Source: Parasponia andersonii (lineage: Eukaryota > Streptophyta > Magnoliopsida > Rosales > Cannabaceae). Taken from it: a stretch of DNA of 64,000 nt. The stretch lies in contig JXTB01000287.1 of assembly GCA_002914805.1 (NCBI GenBank), positions 264,502 to 328,501 of the forward strand, given 5' to 3'. Below are positions 24,306 to 35,232 of the stretch, one piece after another (position 1 is the stretch's first letter; each line of letters starts with the position of its first letter). Both the position numbers and the translations under genes were made by a program. Below the pieces are notes generated by a model. That model worked only from the letters and a program-made list of their open reading frames with translations. It made no database searches and was not told the origin of the DNA.

Positions 24306-26661
24306 TTAAGGGGGCTTATGCTATCTGGGTTGTAATCCCCAGTACATAAAGCTCACGAGTGATGAAGGAGAGAGCTTGCAGCGTCGATCAAGAAAGACTA
24401 GGAGAAATGAGGGATCCAATTAAGTAGATCTCTAAATCTATCATAAAACTTCATCAATTTTGGATAATAATCTATTCAATACAAAGCTCAATGCAAGAAA
24501 ATCAAAATTCTAGTAAAAAAAAAATGCGCAAAAAGACCTCACAATCTCGGAAAGAATGGTGAAATAGGGAGCTTTAGCAGCTAAGAAGGGGTGGCAGCGT
24601 TGTTCAAAGAGAGAGAGAGTGAGAATAAAGAATATGATATCAGATCCCTAATAAAAATGACATAAGATGCCACAGTCGACCTCATTCTAGAGTTTCAACG
24701 TCGCGCCCTGTGCAACGACATACAAATATCATGTCGCTTTGAATGCAACGTGATATGGGCTAGTTTCTATCGCTTCTCGTGCGATGTGGAAGCCCCCTTT
24801 TTCTGGGCCCAAACTCATCCCTTATCAAGCAATGTACTAGAAAATTGGGCCTTTCTCGCCTCGTCCCAGGTGATGTTAAAAGCCAAATTTTTTCCACGTG
24901 GCATTGAAGTCAAAAGCGACGTAGATGAAGGTAACGTCTTTACCTATTCTTATAGTAATGGACTCTAGGATCAAATTTTAGATTTATAGATATTTTGATT
25001 TTGATTATAGGTCAAATGGGTGAATGATTGATACATTTATTGGTTTGTTCATAGATGAATTAGGTGAATGGTTCATTGATTTCTAGTTCATGGTCTAACT
25101 TTTCTGTATAATGTATATAGGTGTCTGTATTTCAGAGTACATGTATGTTAAATTATCAAATATTTTTAATACTATTTTGGTACATGGTTCATATTAAAAA
25201 TAATTAAAAAAGCTTTTGTTGTTGTTTTTAGCTTATTTTAGTTGTTGTTCTTTGCTTCATTTACATATGCTGTTTAATTTGTAATATTCATGCAACTGCC
25301 TTTCCATACATAAACTAGATTTTAGGTTTCATATATGGTTCATGAACTGCCTTAAAGAGTCTTACATGGTATATATATATATATATATATATACTAGTAC
25401 ATGACTTTTAATACTTGGTATATGACTTACAAACTTAGTTCGATACTTCAGTCTACTACATACTAATTTGAACGTGGTATATAATTTTTAATTCCCAGTA
25501 CATGACTTGTAAAATTTGACAGTTTCACTCATAAAAAAAAGACTAATTACGAGATGTTTGTAATCAAAGAGCAGAGGTATTGATAATAAATATTGACATA
25601 AAAGAAGTAACACAAGATAAAATAACATTCTGTCGACAAAATATTACTGTAGAACTTTACATTTGGCCGATAACAAGACAAAGATATGATACACAAGTGA
25701 TACGGAAACACAAATGAAAGTGATATGAAAAGTATGTTCTTGTTTTAGTTTAGGACAAATAATATGATATTTTGGTTTTTTTATTTGACAGAGATTATTG
25801 TACTAAATACTTTTAATTCTGAATATATTGAATATTAGAAAATTTCCTCCTTGATTCATATATTTTGTGTAATGCAATTTGATACAAATCTAAACTGTTT
25901 CTTACTTGCTTCTACTTATTCACTTTGTGAGGTATACTTGAGTAATCTAAACTATTTAGGAATGATAATATTTTTTCTTCATGAAACTTAAAAATTAGAA
26001 CTCAGAATATATGCTCAAATATCATTATATATATGTATATATAAAAGTTAGTCGTAATCGTTCATATAATTTCGAATACGGTACATATGTAACATGGTAC
26101 ATAGATATACAATGAAAAAATTTTAATATACTAAGAACAAAATATCAAATATCGAATATCTAAATTAGTAAAACTGATATATAACCTCATATACTATGCC
26201 AAAAATTCTATATACCAAGGCTAAAAATCCATGTACCTAAAAGTATAAGAACATGTGGAAACAAAATGATAATATCCTACACTTAAAGTAATGAATCTAG
26301 TATATAGTTCTATATGCCATAACCAAAAATTCATTGTATTAGAACACATAGAAAGAAAATAAAAATATCTAATATTTCAATGTAATGAATGTGAATCGGG
26401 TACATAACCTCATATACCATGACAAAAGTTTTATATACAACGACCAAAATTTCATGTACTAAAATATGAAAAAAAAAAAATCCTCCGTTTGATAAAAAAC
26501 AAACTACAAAATTAACAAAAAGAGACTACTGATCTCCACATCTTTTCTTCCTCTTTGGAATACATAATTCAGCAAGAATTAGATTTCGGCAAGTTTTTTG
26601 ATTATGGCCAAATTGCTTGCATCGACTGCATTGACTTGATTCTTCTTCTTAAACTTACCGG
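24306..26661 (-). mobile_element. Mutator-like (MULE) transposon remnant in the 3' LTR
   Basis: This ~2.36-kb block is absent from the 5' LTR, where the equivalent sequence runs from ggattccatctgg to atatggacttatt. On the minus strand at about 26560-26640 it encodes CSRCKQFGHNQKTC, the C-terminal zinc knuckle typical of MuDR-type transposases, followed by a basic tail. The rest of the transposase is gone. The other end (24690-24960) is GC-richer and has repeated acgtcgc / gcgacgt words. Terminal repeats and a 9-bp target duplication were not found, so the boundaries are approximate. Confidence 0.55.
25376..25394. repeat. TA microsatellite
   Basis: (TA)n run within the MULE remnant. Confidence 0.8.
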
Positions 26662-26845
26662 CTGAATATATGGACTTATTAGAATCAAGCTTGAAGATGG
26701 ATAATCAAGAAATAAGACTGTGCCTACATAGAATATATTTCATACTTAGTCTTGTATTTGATTTAGTTCTTTGCATATAGATTCTCTTGCATTGGTTCAT
26801 ACTTTCAAAAGAATTTTCAAACTATGCTATGATTAAAATGGTTAT

Positions 26846-28502
26846 TGACTGATTCAAATTAATGAAGTCTTTTCCCAAGTGCAGGAGTGTCAAAGTAATA
26901 AATTACTCGGTAAGACCGAGGTCAATCCACAGGAAAGTTAATGAATAATACAAGACCATAACACATATATTACAGGAATAAAGATGATAGAAGAAATTAT
27001 GTTATAGGATGATTATGAAAATATGAAAAAAAAGTGACAAAAATATAACGATATAAAGTTGTAAAATTAAATAGTTGCTAAGATTAGGGGATCCAGTCTT
27101 GGGTACATCAAATAAGTATAACCTAAGATCTTTTATCACTCGATTGAAATCCACACACAACGGAGGTTCCAATCAGAAGATTAATCATTAAAGGTTCATT
27201 ATTAGTTATTTATGTGATTAGATTAGTTTTCTTAATTACCTTCTTTGATAACGCTAACACTTGCAAATGTGGTCAAGTATTCATGGTGTCACCTTATGTC
27301 TATAACAAATCAAAATTCCTTCCTAGTACAACCGGTACAAAAGGAATTAAGTATTTGTTATGCCAAAGGTTGACTACAATGAATCAAAACCCACCACTTA
27401 ACAAGGAGGGTATTAAGATTGATTAAGAAAATTAAATAGCACATATATAACAATGATTAAAGGATATAAACAATGAAGTCTACCTAGAATTTAGATTATA
27501 CCTATCTTTCCCCCAAGAGATTCACCCTTTCACCTTAGCAACATGCAAGATTAAGTAAACATGATGAAGAAGAATAACAAGTATGAAAACAATATGAACA
27601 TAACTATAAACATAAAACTCTTACTACTTTGAAGGCAAAGCAAGATTAAAATATCATGAATAACAAGAGGAGAATAAAAGAGAGTGATCTAGTTTATAAA
27701 ACCAAGATGCCTCCTAAGCCTAGCTTAAGCATCTATTTATAGAAAAATTTAGAGATACAAAATCAAATTTGTAAACTAAGGATAAGAGCAAGTTGGCAAC
27801 TTGTTTTGGTAGATTCAGTCTCTCTCAAAGATGTATCTGAAACTTCAAGAATTTGGACGAGAAATGTCTTGATCAAAGAAGACAACTTGAAGCCTTATCT
27901 CTTAGAAGTCGTATGCCATCAAAATTGCATCCATTGGATATGTATTTCTTGACTTATAGAAAAATTAGTGAAGTTAGGTTCTGTTGAGTTAAAATCGGTT
28001 GCTGATCTTATCACGTGGAAAGATCCGATATTTTTACCCAGATTTTAGCTTCTTTTGAATTTTCTCAAAGAACAAATCATCTAGAAAATTTTTTTCGTGT
28101 CCATAGCATCAAGAATCACTCCATTTGAGATTGTAATGAGATCAGAATGGGCCAAACAATAAAGAGTGTCGGGCTGAACGTCAGTACAGTCTAATTTATA
28201 ATATTGTCCATTTGAGACCCATTTCAAAGTAATCTAGGCAGATCTTGTGAATTGTAATTAGTGAATAATTGAGTCTAGAATCCATGAGTTCAAGAATTGG
28301 ATCAAAATCCCATGTAGTTTAGAATCTGTACCTATTTTACGAAACCTGCGCAGAAACAAATATTTAGCACAAATTAGAGGTAATTCTTGCTTTTATGCCT
28401 ATGTCTACAAAAGTGCTTTAAATTATGAAATTTAATGAAACTCTAAGTGTATAATGATGATCTAATCCTATAATAAATGTATACAATTAGACCCCCTAAC
28501 CA
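26846..28502 (-). repeat. 3' LTR of Athila element
   Basis: Aligns along its length with 36997-38616. It contains the TATA box reading TATAAATAGATGC in sense at about 27731-27741. The 5' copy lacks about 45 bp present here at about 28325-28360. The upstream border in sense is ...TGGTTAGGGGG / TCTAATTG. Confidence 0.88.
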
Positions 28503-29808
28503 GCTTATTACTAGTCTCTAGTAATTAAAGCGTTATCACTTAACAAAATTTCCTTCCAAAGTAATCATCACTTTTTCTCTCTTTGATTTATCCAAATAAA
28601 CAAACTCTCAAATTTTAATGAATCAAATATTCTTAAGTTAAGATATTAATAAACCTTCCTTTTGTGATCATAAAACAACATATAATCATGAGGCTTAATT
28701 GAAAAATGTAATATAAGTGCTAATATTTCACCGAGGGTAGCTTCTTTGAGTATGGGGCAAATTTTTTTTCTTTTTTTTTTGTTTTTGTTTTTTTTTTCTT
28801 TTGTTTTTTTTAATCACAATACTATGAAAAATACATCCTTAACCCATGTAGCGAGCTTTAGGCTAATGACTCCTAGACCAGTTGATCTCAAGGCATTAGG
28901 TGTTGAGACACCCCTACGAGCTTAATAACTCAGGTTACAGATGCATTTATGAAACAAGACAACCATAGATAGTGCAATGTCTAGTTTCCTTAAGCTTTCT
29001 CCTTTACTCTTGTAACGAGTTTTTGGCCAATAATTCCCAAGCCAGTTGGCCTTAAGGTATTAGGTGTTAAGACACCCCTTCGGGCTTAGTTGCTCGAGTC
29101 AAGGAGGCTACAAAACTTAACTTTTCTACGGTTTATTTTTCTTTATAATAATATGTACTTTTTTTTCTTTTATTATTATTATTATTATTATTATTTTTTA
29201 TTTTACCCCTGCCCTTAGTTGCTACTTTTTTGATAAAATAAAAGAACTTGAGTATCATAGTAGTTCAATTTGCAACCCACAATTAGATGTCAAACTGTGC
29301 TTATGTGTGTGCGGAGGATGGTTTATGAATATTTGCTAAATAAGTATATAAACATAATCTAAGAGTTTGTAAATTTGAATAATTCAAGAAGAAATGCATG
29401 ATGAAACAATATTGGGAAATTTAAAAATCAAGACTAAATGTTATATATACACTATGATACGTCTCACGAGTAAACTTACTCCTTCCTCTGCCATCAATGG
29501 TGTAGTTGCTATGTCCAATGGTTTTAATAACAACAAAAAGATTTTTTTTTTATTTTTCATTTTTCTATTATTATTTTTTTTTTTTTGGTGTTATCTATCC
29601 TTTCCCCCCAACCAGAATCAAACATTGTCCCAAATATTTTGAGTTAAATGAGAAAAGTATAGAAAATATTACTTGTGATATGAACTACTGAAAAACCTGA
29701 AAGATACATTAAGAAAATAAAATTTTGTGAGAAAAACCATGGGACTAGAAAGTTTTACTGACTAAGAGACAGATCCAATCTGGGCTTTTTTCGATGTTCT
29801 TTGTTTGA
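28503..29808 (-). other. Athila 3' untranslated region with a 90-bp direct repeat
   Basis: Non-coding. A ~90-bp block occurs twice (28847-28936 and 29011-29100), sharing gcattaggtgttgagacacccct and flanking words with about 75-80 percent identity by eye. Long T tracts (28766-28810, 29565-29585) and a (TTA)n run (about 29172-29197) follow. Confidence 0.7.
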
Positions 29809-30399
29809 CTAGTCTAACTGAGTTATGGCTGGATCAACTTCTGGAACATAGATTTGCAATTGATCAATCAACTGCTCAGGAGTTATAGTAGAGATGAAGA
29901 TTTGTCTTAAAGTGTCTGAAATAAACTTCTATTCTACAACATGATCTAGAAAGGACAACAAACCATTAAAGAAACCATTAATATTTAACAGGCCGATGGG
30001 TTTTTGGTGGATTTTTAGGTGAGCCCAAGAAGCAATTTGAAAAATTTCTTCTAATGTTCCAATGCCCCCTGGTAAGGCAATAAAAGCGTGCGAATGATTA
30101 AGCATCTTTTGTATCCGTTCATACATTGTTAACACATTCAATTCTTCCCCAACTATTTTTCCAATGATGTTTCCTTCAGTCAAAGCTTTTGGGATGATTC
30201 CCAAAACTTGACTTCCTCCAATAAATATAGCTGTTGACATATATCCCATTAACCCAAGACTACCTCCCCCATAAACTAAATGAATTTTTCTTTCAGCTAA
30301 CACCTTACCAATGTGATTTGCTACCTCTTGGAACTCTTTATCTTTCCTCGGACTGGATACATAAATGTTTTTGATTTTATGAGATGAGGATCTGGCCAT
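29809..30399 (-). pseudogene. LOG-like cytokinin riboside 5'-monophosphate phosphoribohydrolase, intronless, one premature stop
   Basis: LOG enzymes release active cytokinin bases from their nucleotides in the cytosol and nucleus. The frame opens MARSSSHKIKNIYVSS and shows HLVYGGGSLGLMG (about residues 39-51), the Rossmann nucleotide motif, and ALPGGIGTLEEIFQ (about 108-121), the PGGxGTxxE signature with its catalytic Glu. The conserved Arg of the usual H-Q-R-K stretch is kept (YERIQK), but the following Lys is changed. The Cys-Gly-Ser-Ser start of ordinary LOGs is replaced by VSSPRK. A TAG at 29929-29931, probably from CAG, cuts it at 156 residues; homology continues in the same frame to 29809. 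Plant LOG genes have several introns and this one has none, so it probably came from an mRNA. It lies in sense inside Athila, between integrase and the 3' LTR. Confidence 0.82.
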
Positions 30400-30464
30400 T
30401 TCAACACTCCTCTTAAACTTATGAATGAGTTTGAGTTGAATGAAAATGGAGACAAGAAATGATG

Positions 30465-30472
30465 TATTTATA
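30465..30472 (-). promoter_or_regulatory. TATA box of the LOG-like gene
   Basis: Sense CTCTATAAATACATC puts TATAAATA about 66 bases before the LOG-like ATG. The start site would then fall about 35 bases before the ATG, in a pyrimidine-rich leader. This suggests a private promoter for the cargo gene. Confidence 0.6.
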
Positions 30473-30651
30473 GAGATAGAAAAAGTAATGCAATGATAGA
30501 ACCTATAGGGGTAGGTCGGCTATTGTCAAAAAAAAAAAATTTTGAAAATTTTAACAATACGACAAAAGAGTTGCATGCATATGTACAGGTAGTTGTGATT
30601 GTGGCTCACATCTTCCTCTGGTTTTACGTCCAGTAATGGCTTAAACGCCCT

Positions 30652-31282
30652 CTATGGGTCGAGGATTGGCTTCCCATCCAATTTTCTTATAAATTGACAA
30701 ATCGGGTCTTTTAAAGTCAGATTCCTAAGACTATATCGCTCATACTCTTGTTGAAATTGGGGCCACAATTTGTGAATTACAATATGTACATCTCCACTAG
30801 GATGCGTCTCAAGGGTCGATAGGAGATCATCCAATGACCCCTTACTCATGCCATCCTTAATAAAGTTTATTTTATCTTCACGATTTGTGGATACCATTCC
30901 TAAAGAGTGGCATTTTGTATTACAAGTCTATCGTGCACATTTATGACAAACTTTCATTCTTTTAGCACGACGTTTTTTTTGCAAATGAGCTTTTACCATG
31001 ACCAGGCATGTATGAAACAAATGAATTTAAAAACTCACCTGATAATCGTACCTTTGCTTCAATAATCCAACAGACATCTACAGGAATGCCCATATGCATT
31101 AGTAATCTTAATCTTTCACACCTAGCAAGGTAAAATTTTAGCAGAGCATTTTGAGGAAGAGAAGGAAAGTATTTTTGTAATTTTGAAAGAGTGACATTCA
31201 TCTTGAAGAATGAAATTGAAAGGAAGATGAAAGAAGTAAAAAGATGTTGTGAATTCTGATAAGAGAATGAAACTTTATGCAC
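30652..31282 (-). pseudogene. small basic cysteine-rich protein, frameshifted, in Athila cargo region
   Basis: Two frames overlap in meaning. The upstream one has its best start at 31202 (context CAAGATGAA) and contains ARCERLRLLMHMGIPVDVC, then GHGKSSFAKK, and then loses frame at an A8 run (about 30973-30980). The other frame continues from that run with a Lys/Arg-rich stretch, a CxxC pair, an in-frame TAG, two more cysteines and the tail at 30652-30897 (KDGMSKGSLDDLLSTLE). A hydrophobic N-terminal half, an Arg/Lys patch and a C4 zinc-finger-like cluster recall the small nucleic-acid-binding proteins of carla-like plant viruses, which can suppress RNA silencing. The likeness is from layout only. 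It could also be an Athila-specific frame. Confidence 0.45.
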
Positions 31283-31479
31283 AATTTTTTTTTTATTTTT
31301 TCATTTTTTTTCTTCAATTATTATGAGAAACCGAAGAAACTGACTTAAAGGTCACAGAGTACCGTTATCCACCACTTAACCGGGAAAGTAATGAAAGAAG
31401 CAAGCAAACACACTAAAAGTAACCTGCAAGATCAAACAAAGTTAAAAATAGAGAATTGAAGATTTACAACAAATTATGA

Positions 31480-32928
31480 TCACTGATGACATGGATCACT
31501 GAGGTAAAGGACTTCCTCTTGAAGAATTTGATTGTCAAGAAATGGTTTGAGTCTTTGTCCATTCACCTTAAAAATATTACCATTTTTGGGATTTTCAATG
31601 TCAACAGCACCATAAGTATATACATGTCTTACAATGAAAGGTCCACTACACCTTGATCTCAATTTTCCAGGAAATATGTGAAGTCGAGAATTATAAAGCA
31701 AGACCTTTTGACCAACAACAAACTTTTTTCTTGAAATTACATTGTCATGAAAAGTTTTGGTTCTAGCCTTATGAATTTTCGAATTCTCATATGCATCATT
31801 TCTCAATTCTTCAAGCTCATTTATTTGCAATTTTCGTAACTTACAAGCAACATCAAGATTTGAGTTGAATTTTTTAATGGCCCAAAAAGCTTTGTGTTCA
31901 AGTTCCACAGGCAAATGACAAGGTTTTCCATAAACTATCCTATAGGGTGACATACCAAGTGATGTTTTGAAAGCAGTTCGATAAGCCCAAAGTGTATCAC
32001 TAAGTCTCAAAGATCAATCTTTACAATTTGGGTTAACTGTTTTCTCCAAAATTTGTTTAATCTCCCTATTTACAAGTTCTACTTGTCTATTTGTTTGAGG
32101 GTGATAAGGGGTAGAAACTTTGTGTGTGATTCCATATTTCTTCATTAATGAATCAAATGGCTTATTACAAAAATGTGTTCCCCCATCACTTATCATGGCT
32201 CGAGGAATTTCGAATCAACTCAAAATGTTTTCTTTCAAAAATTTAATCACTGTTTTATGGTCATTATTTCGACTTGGAAGTGCCTCTACCCATTTTGATA
32301 TATAATCAACGGCTACTAAAATGTACACAAACCTAAATAACGATGGAAAAGGTCCCATAAAATCAATATCCCAACAGTCAAAGATTTCTATCACCAAAAT
32401 AGGATTTAAAGGCATCATGTGATGTTTTGAAATTGACCCTAATTTTTGACAATTTTCACAAGATTTGTAAAAAATATGAGTATCTTTGAACAAAGTTGGC
32501 CAATAAAATCCACACTGCAAGATTTTTGCTGCTGTCTTTTTTGACAAAAAGTGACCTCCATATGCTTCTGTATGACAAAAGTTTATGATACTATTTACCT
32601 CATTATCTGGTATACATCTTCGAAAGATTTGATCAGGACAATACTTGAACAGATAAGGGTCATCCCAATAAAAGTTCTTCACTTCACTTAAAAACTTCTT
32701 TTTGTCTTGACTACTCCAATCAGATGGCATAGCTCCTGTTGCAAGAAAGTTGACAATTTTAGCAAACCAAGGTATTAAAGTGGCAGAGAATAAAGATTCA
32801 TCAGGAAAATAATCATTGATAGGTGTGGTCCCAAAAAATGACTTTGCTGTTAGCCTTGATAAGTGGTCAGCGATAACATTTTCGGCGTCTTTCTTATCCT
32901 TGATTGTGATATCAAACTCTTGAAGCAA
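31480..32928 (-). pseudogene. Athila integrase with three stops in the last half
   Basis: Starts in the end of RNase H (VIADHLSRL). The H2C2 zinc site is seen as HTEAYGGHFL...CENCQKLG, then core motifs [50 protein letters not shown] and [12 protein letters not shown], and the C-terminal [16 protein letters not shown]. Catalytic Asp, Asp and Glu are all present. Stops break it at about 32214 (TGA where Arg or Gly context is expected) and 32011-32013 (TGA for Trp). It ends naturally at 31480. Confidence 0.9.
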
Positions 32929-35199
32929 TAAGATCTACCGTATCAATCTTGGCTTAGAATCCTTCTTTGAGAGAAGATATTTTAATGCTGCATGATCACT
33001 AAAGATAATTACTGGTGAACCAACAAGATAAGAACGAAATTTTTCTAAAGCGAATACTACTGCAAGTAATTCTTTTTCGGTGGTTGAATAATTTATTTGA
33101 GCATCATTTAAAGTCTTACTTGCATAGTAAATCACATGTGGCTTACCATCTTTTCGTTATCCCAACACAGCACCAAAAGCATAGTCACTTGCATCACACA
33201 TTATTTCAAAAGAAAGAGACCAATCGGGTGGTTGAATGATAGGAGCAGAGGTTAGCAATTTTTTAAGCTTAATAAATACTTCTTCACATTCTTTAGTCCA
33301 TTCAAAATTATTGTCTTTAGATAAAAGGTTACACAATGGTTTAGATATTATACTAAAATCTTTGATAAACCTCCTATAAAAACCAGCATGTCCTAAAAAT
33401 GATCTAACATCTCTTACACACTTTGGTATAGGCAAGTTGGAAATTAATTCAATTTTTGACTTGTCTACCTCAATTCCTTTTGATGAAACAATATGGCCAA
33501 GAACAATCCCATTTGTTACCATGAAATGACATTTTTCCCAATTAAGTACAAAATTCTTTTCTTCACACCTTTTCAAGACTTTCTCTAAGTTCATTAGACA
33601 ATCATCGAAAGAATCACCAAAAATAGAGAAATCATCCATGAAAATTTCAAGAAAACGTTCAACCATATCACTAAATATGCTAAGCATGCATCTTTGAAAT
33701 GTGGCTGGTGCATTACATAATCCAAAAGGCATCCTACGATAAGCAAATGTACCAAATGGACATGTAAAAGTGGTTTTCTCTTAATCTTCAAGCGCTATTT
33801 CAATTTGATTGTATCCTGAATACCCATCTAGGAAACAATAAAATTCATGTCCTGCAACTCTTTCAAGGATTCGATCCATAAAAGGTAAAGGAAAATGGTC
33901 TTTTCTAGTCATTGAATTGAGTTTCCTATAGTCAATACACACACGCCAACCAGTAATAGTCCTTGTTGGAAATAATTCATTATTTTCATTTTTGACCACA
34001 GTAACTCCGGATTTCTTAGGTACAACTTCAGTAGGACTTACCCATTTACTGTCAGAAATAGAATAAATAATTCTATTATCAAGGAGCTTAATGACTTCAT
34101 TTCTCACTACTTCTTTCATATTAGGATTAAGCCTTCTTTGCATTTCTCTTGTGGGTTTGCTATTTTCCTCTAGATAAATCTTGTGTGTGCAAATCAAAGG
34201 ACTTATTCCCTTTATATCAGCTATGGTCCATCCTAACACAGATTTATGCATTTTCAAAGTTACTAATAACTTACCTTCTTGGTGTTCATCGAGTTTGGAA
34301 GAGATTATTACTGGAAAAGTCTCATCTTCCCCTAAAAAGGAGTATTTGAGATCAGATGGCAATGGTTTCAACTCAAGCTTGGGTGATGTAATACTTGAAG
34401 GCATTGTTATACTGGAACGTGGTGGAAATTCTTCGAATCTTGGCCTCCATCCTTTGTTTTCTATTCCTTGAGAATAGTTAAGTAAAGAACATATATTAGA
34501 GATATCATGATCCAAATGCATACTTGATTCAAATGAATTAACTAAACAAACTTCCAATGGATCAAAATTACTCCCTGTTTGAACACAATCACTTAAGATG
34601 GTTTCAATCACATTAGCCTCCTCATTTTCATCTTCTTCATGTGGTTGCTTACATAAGTTGAAAACATTAAGTTCAAGTGTCATGTTCCCAAATGAAAGCT
34701 TCATCACTCCATTCCTACAATTAATCAAAGCATTAGAAGTTGCTAGAAATGGTCGTCCCAAAATAATAAGAATTGGATTACTTACCTCAACAGGTTGTGT
34801 ATCCAAGACAATAAAATCCATAGGATATATGAATTTATCAACTTGAACTAACACATCTTCCACTATTCCTCTTGGGATTTTAACTGATCTATCGGCAAGC
34901 AAAAGAGTGACAGAAGTTGATTTTAACTCACCTAGATTGAGTTTTTGATAAACTGAATATGGAAGTAAATTCACACTAGCTCCAAGATCAAGTAAGGCTT
35001 GTTCAATTTTTTGTTCACCAATAACACATGAAATTGTAGGACAACCAAGGTCTTTATATTTCAAACTATTATTGTTTTGAAGTATTAAACTTACTTGTTC
35101 GGCTAGAAAAGCTCTCTTTTTCACGTTCAATTTTCTTTTCACAGTACACAAGTCCTTCAAGAATTCAGCATAAGATGGTACATGTTTAATAGCATCCAA
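32929..35199 (-). pseudogene. Athila protease, reverse transcriptase and RNase H, broken by stops
   Basis: The protease has ALLDLGASVNLLPYSVY, the D-x-G-A-S form of Athila. The reverse transcriptase shows WRVCIDYRKLN, FPLPFMDRILE, CFLDGYSGYNQI, MPFGLCNAPATFQRCM and the catalytic FMDDFSIFG. RNase H follows with [33 protein letters not shown] and [11 protein letters not shown]. Premature stops: TAA for Gln at about 33781-33783, TAA for Gln at 33157-33159 and TAG for Trp at about 32932-32934. The catalytic residues themselves are intact. Confidence 0.93.
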
Positions 35200-35232
35200 T
35201 AAAGGGATATTGATTTTTACCTGTTTGAAGAT

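Noticed and set aside
29394..29691. frames across T and A tracts downstream of the LOG-like gene
   Set aside because: Poly-Phe/Leu translations of homopolymers on the strand opposite to the cargo genes.
30652..31282. integrated plant virus genome
   Set aside because: Only one small frame resembles a viral protein; no replicase, movement or coat protein sequence is nearby, and it lies within a complete Athila unit.
34149..34846. plus-strand frames opposite Athila pol
   Set aside because: Shadows of the minus-strand Athila protease and polymerase.
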